Shown piece after piece: positions 17,652 through 25,365 of a stretch of 64,000 nt of DNA; positions within the stretch are counted from its first letter, which is position 1, and each line of letters opens with the position of its first letter. Origin of the DNA: Chitinophaga polysaccharea (GTDB taxonomy: Bacteria; Bacteroidota; Bacteroidia; Chitinophagales; Chitinophagaceae); contig NZ_VIWO01000002.1 of assembly GCF_007829335.1 (NCBI RefSeq), positions 248,001 to 312,000 of the forward strand, given 5' to 3'. The translations under genes and the position numbers were made by a program. The notes under the pieces are model-generated. The model was not told the DNA's origin. It made no database searches and saw nothing but the letters and a program-made list of their open reading frames with translations.

Positions 17652-18851
17652 TTAATTGCCGCTGGTAGATAATATGGCCTGGTAAATGGCCGCAACCGAA
17701 TTTTCCCAGGTGTGGGTACCTGCAAAGTGTATGCGCGCTGCCGCCGTGTCGGCATTGTTTTCTTTCAAAGCCCTTTCAATCAGCAACGTATATTCGTCCG
17801 GGTGAGTAGCCAGGTACACATAGTCCCTGAATAGCTCCATCGTTTTGGTGGCGGTAGCCACCACCGGTTTACCCATCGCCAGGTATTCATCAATCTTTAA
17901 AGGATAATTACCGACCGTGACTTCATTCACCACCTGCGGGTTCAGGCAAACATCAAATGCCTGTATATACGCAGGCAGCTGGGAAATATCTTTACTGCCG
18001 GTGAAATGAACGTTGGGAAGCTGGTGTAGGGCAGAGGCTTTGAAGTCGTCGTCTTCAGGACCTACCAATACCAGCTGCCACTGTGGCCGGTCTTTCGCTA
18101 TTTTCTCCAACACGGATATATCCAGGCGCAACGATTTTAAGGCGCCCACGTATCCGATGAGCGGGCCCTGACCGGTTGGAATATCCGCTGGTACGGGGTG
18201 ACTACCCGCGCGGAATAATTCCAGGTTGCATCCCTGGCCCACATAATAACTATGAGGATTGTATTGTTGAAGCATCTCAGCCAGGTAGAGGGAATTGGCT
18301 ACCGCCGCATCCGCCTTGGCAATATGTTGCGGCTCCAGTTGCTGGCCATGCTTCTTCCAGTAAGGTACGCCCAACAGGTAGTCCCTGCTATAGTATACAT
18401 AACTGGCGGGTTGCAGCATTTCTTTCAGGTAAAATCCCCGGAAAATGTCGTTGTCATTAAACAGGATGACATCCTTGAAATTCATTTCCTGTATCGCGGC
18501 CTGGATACTGTCGGCAAACTTTCTGTTATTCCGTTTGTTAAACCACGAGAAGAGCGGCGTAAAAGGCAGCCAGTTGATGGATTCCAGCACAGCAGATGGA
18601 TAATGGTTCCATAAGTTGTCGCTGATCTGCACCGTTGCCGGCACTTTTTTATCCCGGGCGTCCAGGGTATATTGTACATGAGGGTCGTCTTTCCCGTGCA
18701 TAATGGTGCGCCGGTCTAGCGGAGAGTTGATATACAATACCCGGTTATGACGGGCAAATTCACGGGCAATACTTTTACAGTTGCTGCCAATTGAAGTATA
18801 CCATTGCTGCAATCCAATAATGACGATATCTCTGTTTTCTATTAAAGGCAC
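17652..18851 (-). CDS. Glycosyltransferase family 4/1-like
   Basis: A 399-residue GT-B enzyme. The N-terminal domain opens with DIVIIGLQQWYTSIGSNCKS. The donor domain starts at GPLIGYVGALKSLRLD (about 229) and carries the acidic-site NYPLKIDEYLAMGKPVVAT (about 318-336), the GT4-like E-x7-E region written as K-I-D-E-Y. It resembles teichuronic-acid/TuaH-like transferases. It is first in a two-gene minus-strand unit with the acyltransferase, and only a -7 box (18941-18948) was found upstream. Donor and acceptor are unknown. Confidence 0.83.
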   Translation of the reverse strand: MPLIENRDIVIIGLQQWYTSIGSNCKSIAREFARHNRVLYINSPLDRRTIMHGKDDPHVQYTLDARDKKVPATVQISDNLWNHYPSAVLESINWLPFTPLFSWFNKRNNRKFADSIQAAIQEMNFKDVILFNDNDIFRGFYLKEMLQPASYVYYSRDYLLGVPYWKKHGQQLEPQHIAKADAAVANSLYLAEMLQQYNPHSYYVGQGCNLELFRAGSHPVPADIPTGQGPLIGYVGALKSLRLDISVLEKIAKDRPQWQLVLVGPEDDDFKASALHQLPNVHFTGSKDISQLPAYIQAFDVCLNPQVVNEVTVGNYPLKIDEYLAMGKPVVATATKTMELFRDYVYLATHPDEYTLLIERALKENNADTAAARIHFAGTHTWENSVAAIYQAILSTSGN

Positions 18852-18940
18852 AGTAGTAAGAAGGGTATCGGTTAATGAAATAATTGTGCAGGCTTGCCAC
18901 TGGGGTATGGTTAAATTATTTGAACCGTTGATTGATAATG

Positions 18941-18948
18941 CAAAAGTA
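18941..18948 (-). promoter_or_regulatory. Possible -7 box for GT4/acyltransferase unit
   Basis: TACTTTTG on the minus strand fits TAnnTTTG. No TTG was found at the right distance upstream, so confidence is limited. The leader would be about 80 nt. Confidence 0.35.
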
Positions 18949-19015
18949 AACGAAAATTTCTATATTATTGAACGATACACTGGGAATACCCCAATTAAGA
19001 ACAGAAACGCACAAT

Positions 19016-20539
19016 ATGTCAGAAACAGTTGAAATCAGAAATTTGACAGTAGCCGATTACATGGACCTGAAAGAGTCGATGGTATCTGCCTATGCAGATA
19101 TGGCAGGAAGCTATTGGAGGGAACCCACTATTCAGCGCCTCATTAAACTTTTCCCCGAAGGGCAGATTGCTGTGGCGGTAAACGGAAAGGTAGTGGGCTG
19201 TGCATTATCTATTATTGTAGACTACAGTAAATTTGGAGATAATCATACCTATGAACAGATTACAGGGTATTATACGTTTAGCACCCACACCCCCAAAGGA
19301 GATACCCTTTATGGGATAGAGGTATTTGTACACCCCGACTTCCGGGGAAAAAGATTGGCCCGCCGGCTGTACGACGCTCGTAAAAATTTGTGTGAACAGT
19401 TGAACCTGGAAGGGATTGTGGCCGGGGGACGCATTCCCAATTACGAAAAGTACGCGGATCATTTGTCGCCCAGGGAGTATATAGAGAAGGTACAGGACCG
19501 GGAAATTTACGATCCCACCCTGACCTTCCAGTTTGCCAACGACTTCACCGTGAAGAAGATATTGAAAAATTACCTGCCCAACGATGAGGCCTCTAAAGGA
19601 TTTGCCACCCTTTTACAATGGTTTAATATTTATTATGAGAAAGACCAGGATACCATCCGGTATAATAAATCGACCGTCCGCATAGGACTGGTACAATGGC
19701 AAATGCGCGATTATGGTAACCTGGATGGCTTCCTGCAACAGGTGGAGTATTTTATTGACGCCGTGAGCGACTATGGATCAGATTTCGTGGTGTTCCCAGA
19801 GTTGTTTAACTCTCCTTTGATGAAGGAATTTAACCAGATGGATCCTGCTGGGGCTATCCGGGGGGTGGCTAAATATACCGAGCAGCTGCGGGAGAAGTTC
19901 CAGGAGCATGCGGTAGCCTATAATGTAAATATTATTTCGGGAAGTATGCCGATTGTGATCGACGAGGTGCTGTACAACATCTCTTATCTCTGTCGCCGCG
20001 ATGGTACGTATGATCAGTATATTAAGATACATCCTACGCCCGGGGAGGTATCTGCCTGGGGGATCAAGGGAGGAAGCGAAATTAAGGTGTTTGATACCGA
20101 CTGCGGAAAGGTGGGAATCCAGATCTGTTATGATGTGGAGTTTCCCGAACCCTCCCGCATCCTGGCAGAGCAGGGGATGCAGATCCTGTTTGTGCCTTTT
20201 ATGACAGATACCCAGCATGCCTACAACCGGGTACGGTTCTGTGCCCAGGCCAGGGCAGTGGAAAATGAGTGTTATGTGGCGATAGCCGGTTGCGTGGGCA
20301 ATCTCCCGAAGGTAAATAATATGGACTTGCAATATGCACAGTCCTGCGTATTTACCCCATCCGATTTCGACTTCCCGGTAACCGGTATCAAGGCAGAGTC
20401 GACCCCTAATACGGAGATGGTGGTGATCGCAGATGTGGATCTTGTATTGTTGAAGGAATTACATGCCTTCGGAAGTGTACAAACTAAAAAGGATATACGA
20501 AAAGACCTGTATGAAGTCAATTATAAGAGGGTGAAATAG
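19016..20539 (+). CDS. GNAT acetyltransferase - carbon-nitrogen hydrolase fusion
   Basis: 507 residues from the ATG at 19016. An ATG at 18968 would add 16 residues unlike the domain start and is judged less likely. Residues about 5-160 are a GNAT domain with the acetyl-CoA loop HPDFRGKRLARRL. Residues about 210-505 are a nitrilase-superfamily amidase with the full Glu-Lys-Cys set: E262 in VVFPELF, K337 in YIKIHP and C371 in QICYDVEFPE. The fusion is known as a two-domain family in Bacteroidota and others. It probably releases ammonia from, and acetylates, small amides. Substrate unknown. Its link to the glycan locus is only by position. Confidence 0.88.
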   Translation: MSETVEIRNLTVADYMDLKESMVSAYADMAGSYWREPTIQRLIKLFPEGQIAVAVNGKVVGCALSIIVDYSKFGDNHTYEQITGYYTFSTHTPKGDTLYGIEVFVHPDFRGKRLARRLYDARKNLCEQLNLEGIVAGGRIPNYEKYADHLSPREYIEKVQDREIYDPTLTFQFANDFTVKKILKNYLPNDEASKGFATLLQWFNIYYEKDQDTIRYNKSTVRIGLVQWQMRDYGNLDGFLQQVEYFIDAVSDYGSDFVVFPELFNSPLMKEFNQMDPAGAIRGVAKYTEQLREKFQEHAVAYNVNIISGSMPIVIDEVLYNISYLCRRDGTYDQYIKIHPTPGEVSAWGIKGGSEIKVFDTDCGKVGIQICYDVEFPEPSRILAEQGMQILFVPFMTDTQHAYNRVRFCAQARAVENECYVAIAGCVGNLPKVNNMDLQYAQSCVFTPSDFDFPVTGIKAESTPNTEMVVIADVDLVLLKELHAFGSVQTKKDIRKDLYEVNYKRVK

Positions 20540-20554
20540 ATAGTGATAAGGGAA

Positions 20555-20583
20555 TTTGATAGGTTATTAATAATCTTAATTTG
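20555..20583 (+). promoter_or_regulatory. Possible promoter for the FkbM methyltransferase gene
   Basis: TTTG (20555-20558), 17 nt, then TTAATTTG (20576-20583), one mismatch to TAnnTTTG. It lies about 75 nt before the ATG at 20659. Confidence 0.35.
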
Positions 20584-20658
20584 AACGACAGCAGCTTTTA
20601 CTACACTGCTTTCCGCTTACATTCTTAAGATTTATTTTAACCCGAAAACCCAACTATC

Positions 20659-21465
20659 ATGAAAGATCACGCCTATTATCCTTCCTGGAGAAACTTATCT
20701 AAATACGGGCAATACCTGTCATATTTTGGTGAGTACATTCGCTACAACGACTGGAATTCGTTGGCCGCTTCCCTTAAGCTGGTGCTCTTTAATAAACCAC
20801 CTGGAAAAAGCTGGCAGGCTACTTCCGCTATGGGACGTTTCAGGATACGCAAAGGCACTACCGATTTCCAATTTATCAACTACGCCTATGAAAGACGCGT
20901 ACGTAACTACCTGAAAGAGCAGGTAGATGCAAAGGCTGTCGGTAGTTTTATTGACATTGGCGCTTGTATCGGGGAATACGATGTATGGCTGGCAGGTCAG
21001 GGCGTTCCCTGCATTGCCTTTGAACCGGTTAACTACAAAGCGGTAGAGGAAAACCTCCGGCTTAACCAGCTGGAAGGCAAGGTAAAGTTATATGCTGCCG
21101 GATTGGGGAGCCGGCGGGAGAAGGTAAATTTTGTGGTGATGGGAACAGTCACCGGGTCGAGTCATATGGACCGTGACCATAAAGACGGGGGCAATATTCC
21201 TATTGAAAGGCTGGATGATTTGGTGCCTCAGCTGGGAGTAAACCTCCAGGAACGCATTATTGTGAAGCTCGATGTGGAAGGAATGGAAACCGAAGTGCTG
21301 GAAGGCGCCCGGAATTTTATCCGGGATACCCCAGATCTTCGTATTATTTTTGAACGCTATGAAGGGGACAATACTGTAAACGATAAACTCAGTTCGATCG
21401 CCGATTTTGAGTTTACCCGGATTGACCACTATAATTACCTGGCCACCAAAAAAGCAACAGCATAG
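20659..21465 (+). CDS. FkbM-family methyltransferase
   Basis: 268 residues with a class I methyltransferase core. GSFIDIGACIGEY is motif I (about 95-107), AFEPVNYKAVEENL the acidic loop, and IVKLDVEGMETEVLEGA (about 209-225) is the FkbM hallmark. FkbM proteins O-methylate sugars or polyketides, and many sit in surface-glycan loci. The N-terminal 80 residues are unlike the core and may bind the acceptor. It stands alone on the plus strand at the right edge of the glycan locus. Confidence 0.87.
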   Translation: MKDHAYYPSWRNLSKYGQYLSYFGEYIRYNDWNSLAASLKLVLFNKPPGKSWQATSAMGRFRIRKGTTDFQFINYAYERRVRNYLKEQVDAKAVGSFIDIGACIGEYDVWLAGQGVPCIAFEPVNYKAVEENLRLNQLEGKVKLYAAGLGSRREKVNFVVMGTVTGSSHMDRDHKDGGNIPIERLDDLVPQLGVNLQERIIVKLDVEGMETEVLEGARNFIRDTPDLRIIFERYEGDNTVNDKLSSIADFEFTRIDHYNYLATKKATA

Positions 21466-21807
21466 TTACCTGCAACAGGAGAGAAGAAATGTATATCAAC
21501 GCAATTTTCTGTACTGAAAATTTATTTATTATTTAAAATATGAATACATTAAAATTGATATGCATAACTACGCTTTCGTTAGACCTGCGAAGAAGGAACC
21601 GAAAAATGAATGGTGTATATTGAATTGATTAGTATTATTTTATGAGATTTATATAGACTGTTACTTTAAATGAAAAAATCAGATAGATCGATAATAAATG
21701 AGAATTAATAAAAAAACCTGAAAGAAGAGACCGTTTTCTATTAAAGCAATAGTTTAGATAAACGTAATTATTATGTATAATTCAATTAATTAGGTAAATT
21801 AAGAAAA
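21466..21807. other. AT-rich intergenic region, no feature recognised
   Basis: 342 bp, strongly AT-rich. No open frame of note, no stable hairpin and no full TTG-N-TAnnTTTG promoter. It marks the right border of the glycan locus. Confidence 0.5.
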
Positions 21808-22107
21808 ATGAATAACAAGATCAATTTAGCGCTGCAAATCATTCCTTCGGTACCTTCTGAGCAGGTTTATGCGGTCGTTGACGAAGCCATTGCAGTGATC
21901 AGGGACTCAGGTGTCAAATATCGGGTATGTCCTTTTGAAACGGTGATGGAAGGCACCTACGATGAGCTCATGGAAGTGGTGCGTAAAGCCCAGGAAGTTT
22001 GTTTTAAAGCCGGTGCATCGCAATTGCTGGTGTATGTAAAAATGCAGATAAGAAAAGACAAGGACGTTACCATGGAAGAAAAAACCGGTAAGTATGATAG
22101 CATATAA
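21808..22107 (+). CDS. Thiamine-binding-like protein (MTH1187/YkoF-type, DUF77)
   Basis: 99 residues, the normal size for the single-domain MTH1187 family. It shows the typical order LALQIIPSVP, DEAIAVIRDSGVKYRVCPFETVMEGTYDELM and a second alpha/beta half with LLVYVKMQIRKD. Structures of relatives are ferredoxin-like tetramers, and some bind thiamine or related hydroxymethylpyrimidine. It is followed 43 nt later by a small membrane protein on the same strand. The true ligand is unproven. Confidence 0.85.
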   Translation: MNNKINLALQIIPSVPSEQVYAVVDEAIAVIRDSGVKYRVCPFETVMEGTYDELMEVVRKAQEVCFKAGASQLLVYVKMQIRKDKDVTMEEKTGKYDSI

Positions 22108-22150
22108 CTAAATTTCTTTATCTTACCAGGCAATTAAAGGATAGGAACTT

Positions 22151-22654
22151 ATGCGATATGCCGCCCGGTTGGACGATAACTCAAAACTTGTCACACACCT
22201 GATCATTATCATTTCATTGGTCTTTTTATTCCGGCAAATCACCGACATCTCCCAGGATACACTCAGTACCACGGTGATGTTGTTTATCCTGGTACCAGTA
22301 ATCGTTATTGCCTGGTGTTTGAGCCCGCGGTATTATACGATCACTGCTACCACCATCCTTATCCGGCGGCCGTTGTTGAGCATCACCATCCGCCTGGAGG
22401 ATGTGGTAAGGTTGAGAAGCATTACAGAAGAAGACCTGGGAAACAGTTCCCGCTTGTTGAATATTGGAGGTGTATTCGGATACCTGGGTACCTACCGCTC
22501 CAGCGAAATAGGGAAGTACCAGCGTTGGTGCACTAACCGGGAAGACCTGGTGCTCATTGAATCTGATAACCAGAAATGGTTGATCAGCCCTGCCGGTGCC
22601 GATGATTTTGTGAGAAGGGTAAACCAGTTGATTAACATACCTGATCAGCCATAA
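22151..22654 (+). CDS. Small membrane protein with bacterial PH-like domain
   Basis: 167 residues. Two membrane helices (about 17-32 and 42-58) are followed by a soluble beta-rich part (about 62-165) with YTITATTILIRRPLLSITIRLEDV and a WLISPAGADDFVRRV ending. This matches the general form of bacterial PH / YdbT-like domains (two TM helices plus PH fold). Function unknown, with membrane-associated sensing or assembly as general possibilities. It ends 20 nt before a strong bidirectional hairpin. Confidence 0.65.
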   Translation: MRYAARLDDNSKLVTHLIIIISLVFLFRQITDISQDTLSTTVMLFILVPVIVIAWCLSPRYYTITATTILIRRPLLSITIRLEDVVRLRSITEEDLGNSSRLLNIGGVFGYLGTYRSSEIGKYQRWCTNREDLVLIESDNQKWLISPAGADDFVRRVNQLINIPDQP

Positions 22655-22674
22655 TAACGGTATAATATTAAAGA

Positions 22675-22722
22675 GAGAAGGGATCATAAGTGCGGCATAT
22701 GCTGCACTTATGATCCCTTCTC
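22675..22722. terminator. Bidirectional terminator-like hairpin between convergent genes
   Basis: A perfect 19-bp inverted repeat (22675-22693 with 22704-22722), with GCATATGC in the loop, lies between the stop of the PH-like gene and the stop of the spmAB-like gene. Short A/T tracts flank both sides. Confidence 0.75.
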
Positions 22723-22750
22723 CCTTTATAATATTAAATATTATGTATAC

Positions 22751-23989
22751 CTACGCGGTATGAAAAAACAGGTATCCCAGCAGGATGGCGCAGAGCATTC
22801 CAAAAAAGTCGGCAATCAGTCCCGCTGCCAGTGCATACCGGGTCTGTTTCACGTTCACAGAGCCAAAGTATACTGCCAGTACATAAAATGTAGTTTCGGT
22901 GGTGCCCTGGATAATGCTGGCCAGCTTGCCCACAAATGAATCTACACCATGGGTTTTCAGGATATCGACCATCAGGGCCCTGGCGCCGCCGCCACTCAGC
23001 GGCTTCATAAAGGCTACCGGCAGTGCAGGCACAAAATCGGTATTAAGTCCCAGCCAGGCGAAGAACAGGCCAATACCATGGGTGATATAATCCAGGCAAC
23101 CCGTAGTGCGAAACACGCTAATGGCCACCAGCATACCCACCAGGTAAGGAATAATCCGGACAGATACCTGGAATCCTTCTTTAGCACCCTCTATAAAAGC
23201 ATCATATACATTTATTTTTTTTACCATCCCTGCTACCAGGAAAGTAATCACTATAGTAAAGATGATAGCACCGCCTAAAGAAGCAGTCTTGGGGCCTATT
23301 TCAGCTGGAGGCAGGCTGTGTACCCAGTAATAAAGTCCCGTCATAATACCGGCAAATAACAACAGGAAGATTAGCACCGGCAATTTGAACAGGTTGATTT
23401 TCTGGAAGATGGAAACGGTAAACATTCCCATAATAAATGCGATAAAGGTAGAGATCAGCGTCGGAATAAAGATGTCGGCCGGGTTGGCGGCGCCTGCTGC
23501 CAGTCGCAGCGCAATCACTGAGGTAGGAATCAGCACCACGCCTGCCGTATTCAGCACGAGGAACATAATCTGTGGGTTGCTGGCCTCCTCCGGTCTCGGA
23601 TTGATTTCCTGCAGTTCTTTCATGGCTTTCAACCCCATCGGCGTGGCGGCATTATCAAGACCCAACATGGTAGCGGAAAAGTTCATCATCATCGACCCCA
23701 TGGCCGGATGGCCTTTAGGAACGTCAGGGAATAATTTGGAGAAGAAAGGGTTTACCAGGCGGGAAAAACGGTTGATCATGCCGGCTACTTCCCCGATGCG
23801 CATGATACCCAGCCATAAAGTCATAATACCTGCCAGGCCCAGTGAAATCTCTGCGCCGGTTTTAGCGCTGGAAAACATCCCGTTCATGATCTCCCCGAAG
23901 ATGGAAGCGTCGTGCAAAACTACCGACTTGAAAACTGCTACAACAAATGCAATAAGAAAAAATCCCAGCCATACGTAGTTTAATGCCAT
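22751..23989 (-). CDS. SpmA-SpmB fusion, nucleoside-recognition (Gate) membrane protein
   Basis: 412 residues with about ten hydrophobic segments in two halves. The first half (1-210) matches SpmA, with NFSATMLGLDNAATPMGLKAM near 103-123. The second (235-412) matches SpmB, with IPYLVGMLVAISVFR and PLSGGGARALM. Firmicutes carry these as two spore-maturation genes, while non-sporulating Bacteroidota often have the fused form. The family shares the Gate/nucleoside-recognition fold and may be a transporter. Its substrate is not known. It is divergent from ychF with only 66 bp between the starts. Confidence 0.85.
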   Translation of the reverse strand: MALNYVWLGFFLIAFVVAVFKSVVLHDASIFGEIMNGMFSSAKTGAEISLGLAGIMTLWLGIMRIGEVAGMINRFSRLVNPFFSKLFPDVPKGHPAMGSMMMNFSATMLGLDNAATPMGLKAMKELQEINPRPEEASNPQIMFLVLNTAGVVLIPTSVIALRLAAGAANPADIFIPTLISTFIAFIMGMFTVSIFQKINLFKLPVLIFLLLFAGIMTGLYYWVHSLPPAEIGPKTASLGGAIIFTIVITFLVAGMVKKINVYDAFIEGAKEGFQVSVRIIPYLVGMLVAISVFRTTGCLDYITHGIGLFFAWLGLNTDFVPALPVAFMKPLSGGGARALMVDILKTHGVDSFVGKLASIIQGTTETTFYVLAVYFGSVNVKQTRYALAAGLIADFFGMLCAILLGYLFFHTA

Positions 23990-24032
23990 TAGATTATTGG
24001 TTTATTCATCAACAAATAAACTAAAATAAACC

Positions 24033-24040
24033 TATCTTTG
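24033..24040 (+). promoter_or_regulatory. -7 box for ychF
   Basis: TATCTTTG fits TAnnTTTG exactly and lies 16 nt before the ychF ATG, giving a very short leader. No clear -33 TTG at the normal distance. Confidence 0.5.
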
Positions 24041-24055
24041 CGCAAATTTTAAAAA

Positions 24056-25159
24056 ATGGCTTTGCAAGTTGGAATTGTAGGATTGCCGAATGTAGGAAAA
24101 TCGACTTTATTTAATGCGGTGAGCAACAGCGCTAAAGCGCAGGCCAGCAACTACCGCTTCTGTACTATAGAACCCAACGTAGGTCAGGTAGACGTACCGG
24201 ACGAGCGTATGTATAAATTGGAAGAGCTGGTAAAACCTGAAAGGGTAGTACCGACCACGATCGAGTTTGTAGATATTGCCGGCCTGGTAAAAGGCGCCAG
24301 CAAGGGTGAAGGACTGGGGAATAAATTCCTGGCTAACATCCGCGAGGTAGATGCGATCGTACACGTAATCCGCTGCTTCGAAGATGATAACATCCTCCGT
24401 GAAGAGGGCGCTATCAACCCCGTGGGAGACAAGGAAATTATTGACACCGAATTACAGCTGAAAGACCTGGAAAGCGTGGAACGTAAAGTAGCCCGCACCG
24501 AGAAAATGGCTAAAACCGGTGGAGATCCTAAAGCAAAAGTAGAATTTGAAGTCCTGAAAAGGTGCCAGGCGCACCTGGAACAGGGCCGTAATATCCGTGA
24601 ACTGGGACTCAGCAAGGAAGAACGCGTTGCGATCGCCGACCTGTTCCTGCTCACTGAAAAACCAGTACTGTATGTGGCCAACGTAGACGAAGCGTCACTA
24701 CATACCGGCAATAAATTTTCTGAAGCGCTGCAGGAAGGCGTAAAAGCAGAGAATGCGAAAGTTATCGTGATGAACAATACCATTGAAGCCCAGATCTCCG
24801 AAATGGAAGACCCCGCCGATAAGGAACTGTTCCTCGAAGAATATGGACTGAAAGAGCCAGGCCTGAATCGCCTGATCCGCTCTGCTTACGGACTGCTCAA
24901 CCTGATCACTTACTTTACTGCCGGCGTGCAGGAAGTACGTGCCTGGACCATCCACCAGGGATGGAAAGCTCCGCAGGCGGCCAGCGTTATCCATACCGAT
25001 TTCGAAAAAGGATTTATCAAGGCAGAGGTAATTGCATATGATGACTATGTGAAATATGGTTCCGAATCGGCTGCCCGCGACAACGGACGTCTGCGTATTG
25101 AAGGAAAAGAATATGTGGTGGCAGACGGAGATGTAATGCACTTCCGCTTCAACGTATAA
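24056..25159 (+). CDS. ychF: Redox-regulated ATPase YchF (OLA1-like)
   Basis: 367 residues, the usual YchF length. The G domain starts at once, with GLPNVGKST (8-16) as Walker A/G1, DIAGLVKGASKGEGLGN as G3 region, and the non-standard G4 that gives ATP rather than GTP preference. A coiled-coil insert lies at about 125-190 and the C-terminal TGS domain carries FFTAGVQEVRAWTI-like sequence (here YFTAGVQEVRAWTI) and KGFIKAEVI. YchF associates with ribosomes/proteasome-like partners and oxidative stress control. A strong stem-loop follows the gene. Confidence 0.97.
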   Translation: MALQVGIVGLPNVGKSTLFNAVSNSAKAQASNYRFCTIEPNVGQVDVPDERMYKLEELVKPERVVPTTIEFVDIAGLVKGASKGEGLGNKFLANIREVDAIVHVIRCFEDDNILREEGAINPVGDKEIIDTELQLKDLESVERKVARTEKMAKTGGDPKAKVEFEVLKRCQAHLEQGRNIRELGLSKEERVAIADLFLLTEKPVLYVANVDEASLHTGNKFSEALQEGVKAENAKVIVMNNTIEAQISEMEDPADKELFLEEYGLKEPGLNRLIRSAYGLLNLITYFTAGVQEVRAWTIHQGWKAPQAASVIHTDFEKGFIKAEVIAYDDYVKYGSESAARDNGRLRIEGKEYVVADGDVMHFRFNV

Positions 25160-25198
25160 GATACTTCATGAAAATATCCATGAGGGTTACAACAATCA

Positions 25199-25224
25199 AA
25201 CGGGCCGGAGAAATCCGGCCCGTT
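25199..25224 (+). terminator. Stem-loop after ychF
   Basis: AACGGGCCGGA (25199-25209), loop GAAA, TCCGGCCCGTT (25214-25224). This is a perfect 11-bp GC-rich stem with a tetraloop and a weak T tract. It separates ychF from the retron locus. Confidence 0.7.
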
Positions 25225-25365
25225 GTTATGTAACGTACTAACGCCCACGCATATATCATTTTGACCTGTACATATTATATTCCCACAAAATTGCCGGTCA
25301 ACGTTCGGAAATTGTAATTCTTTTATTAGCTTTAGCCCGTCTATATTTAATGTTAATGTTAGCTC

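Noticed and set aside
22675-22722. Perfect 19-bp inverted repeat taken as an insertion-sequence end
   Set aside because: No transposase and no target duplication. The position between two convergent stops fits a bidirectional terminator.
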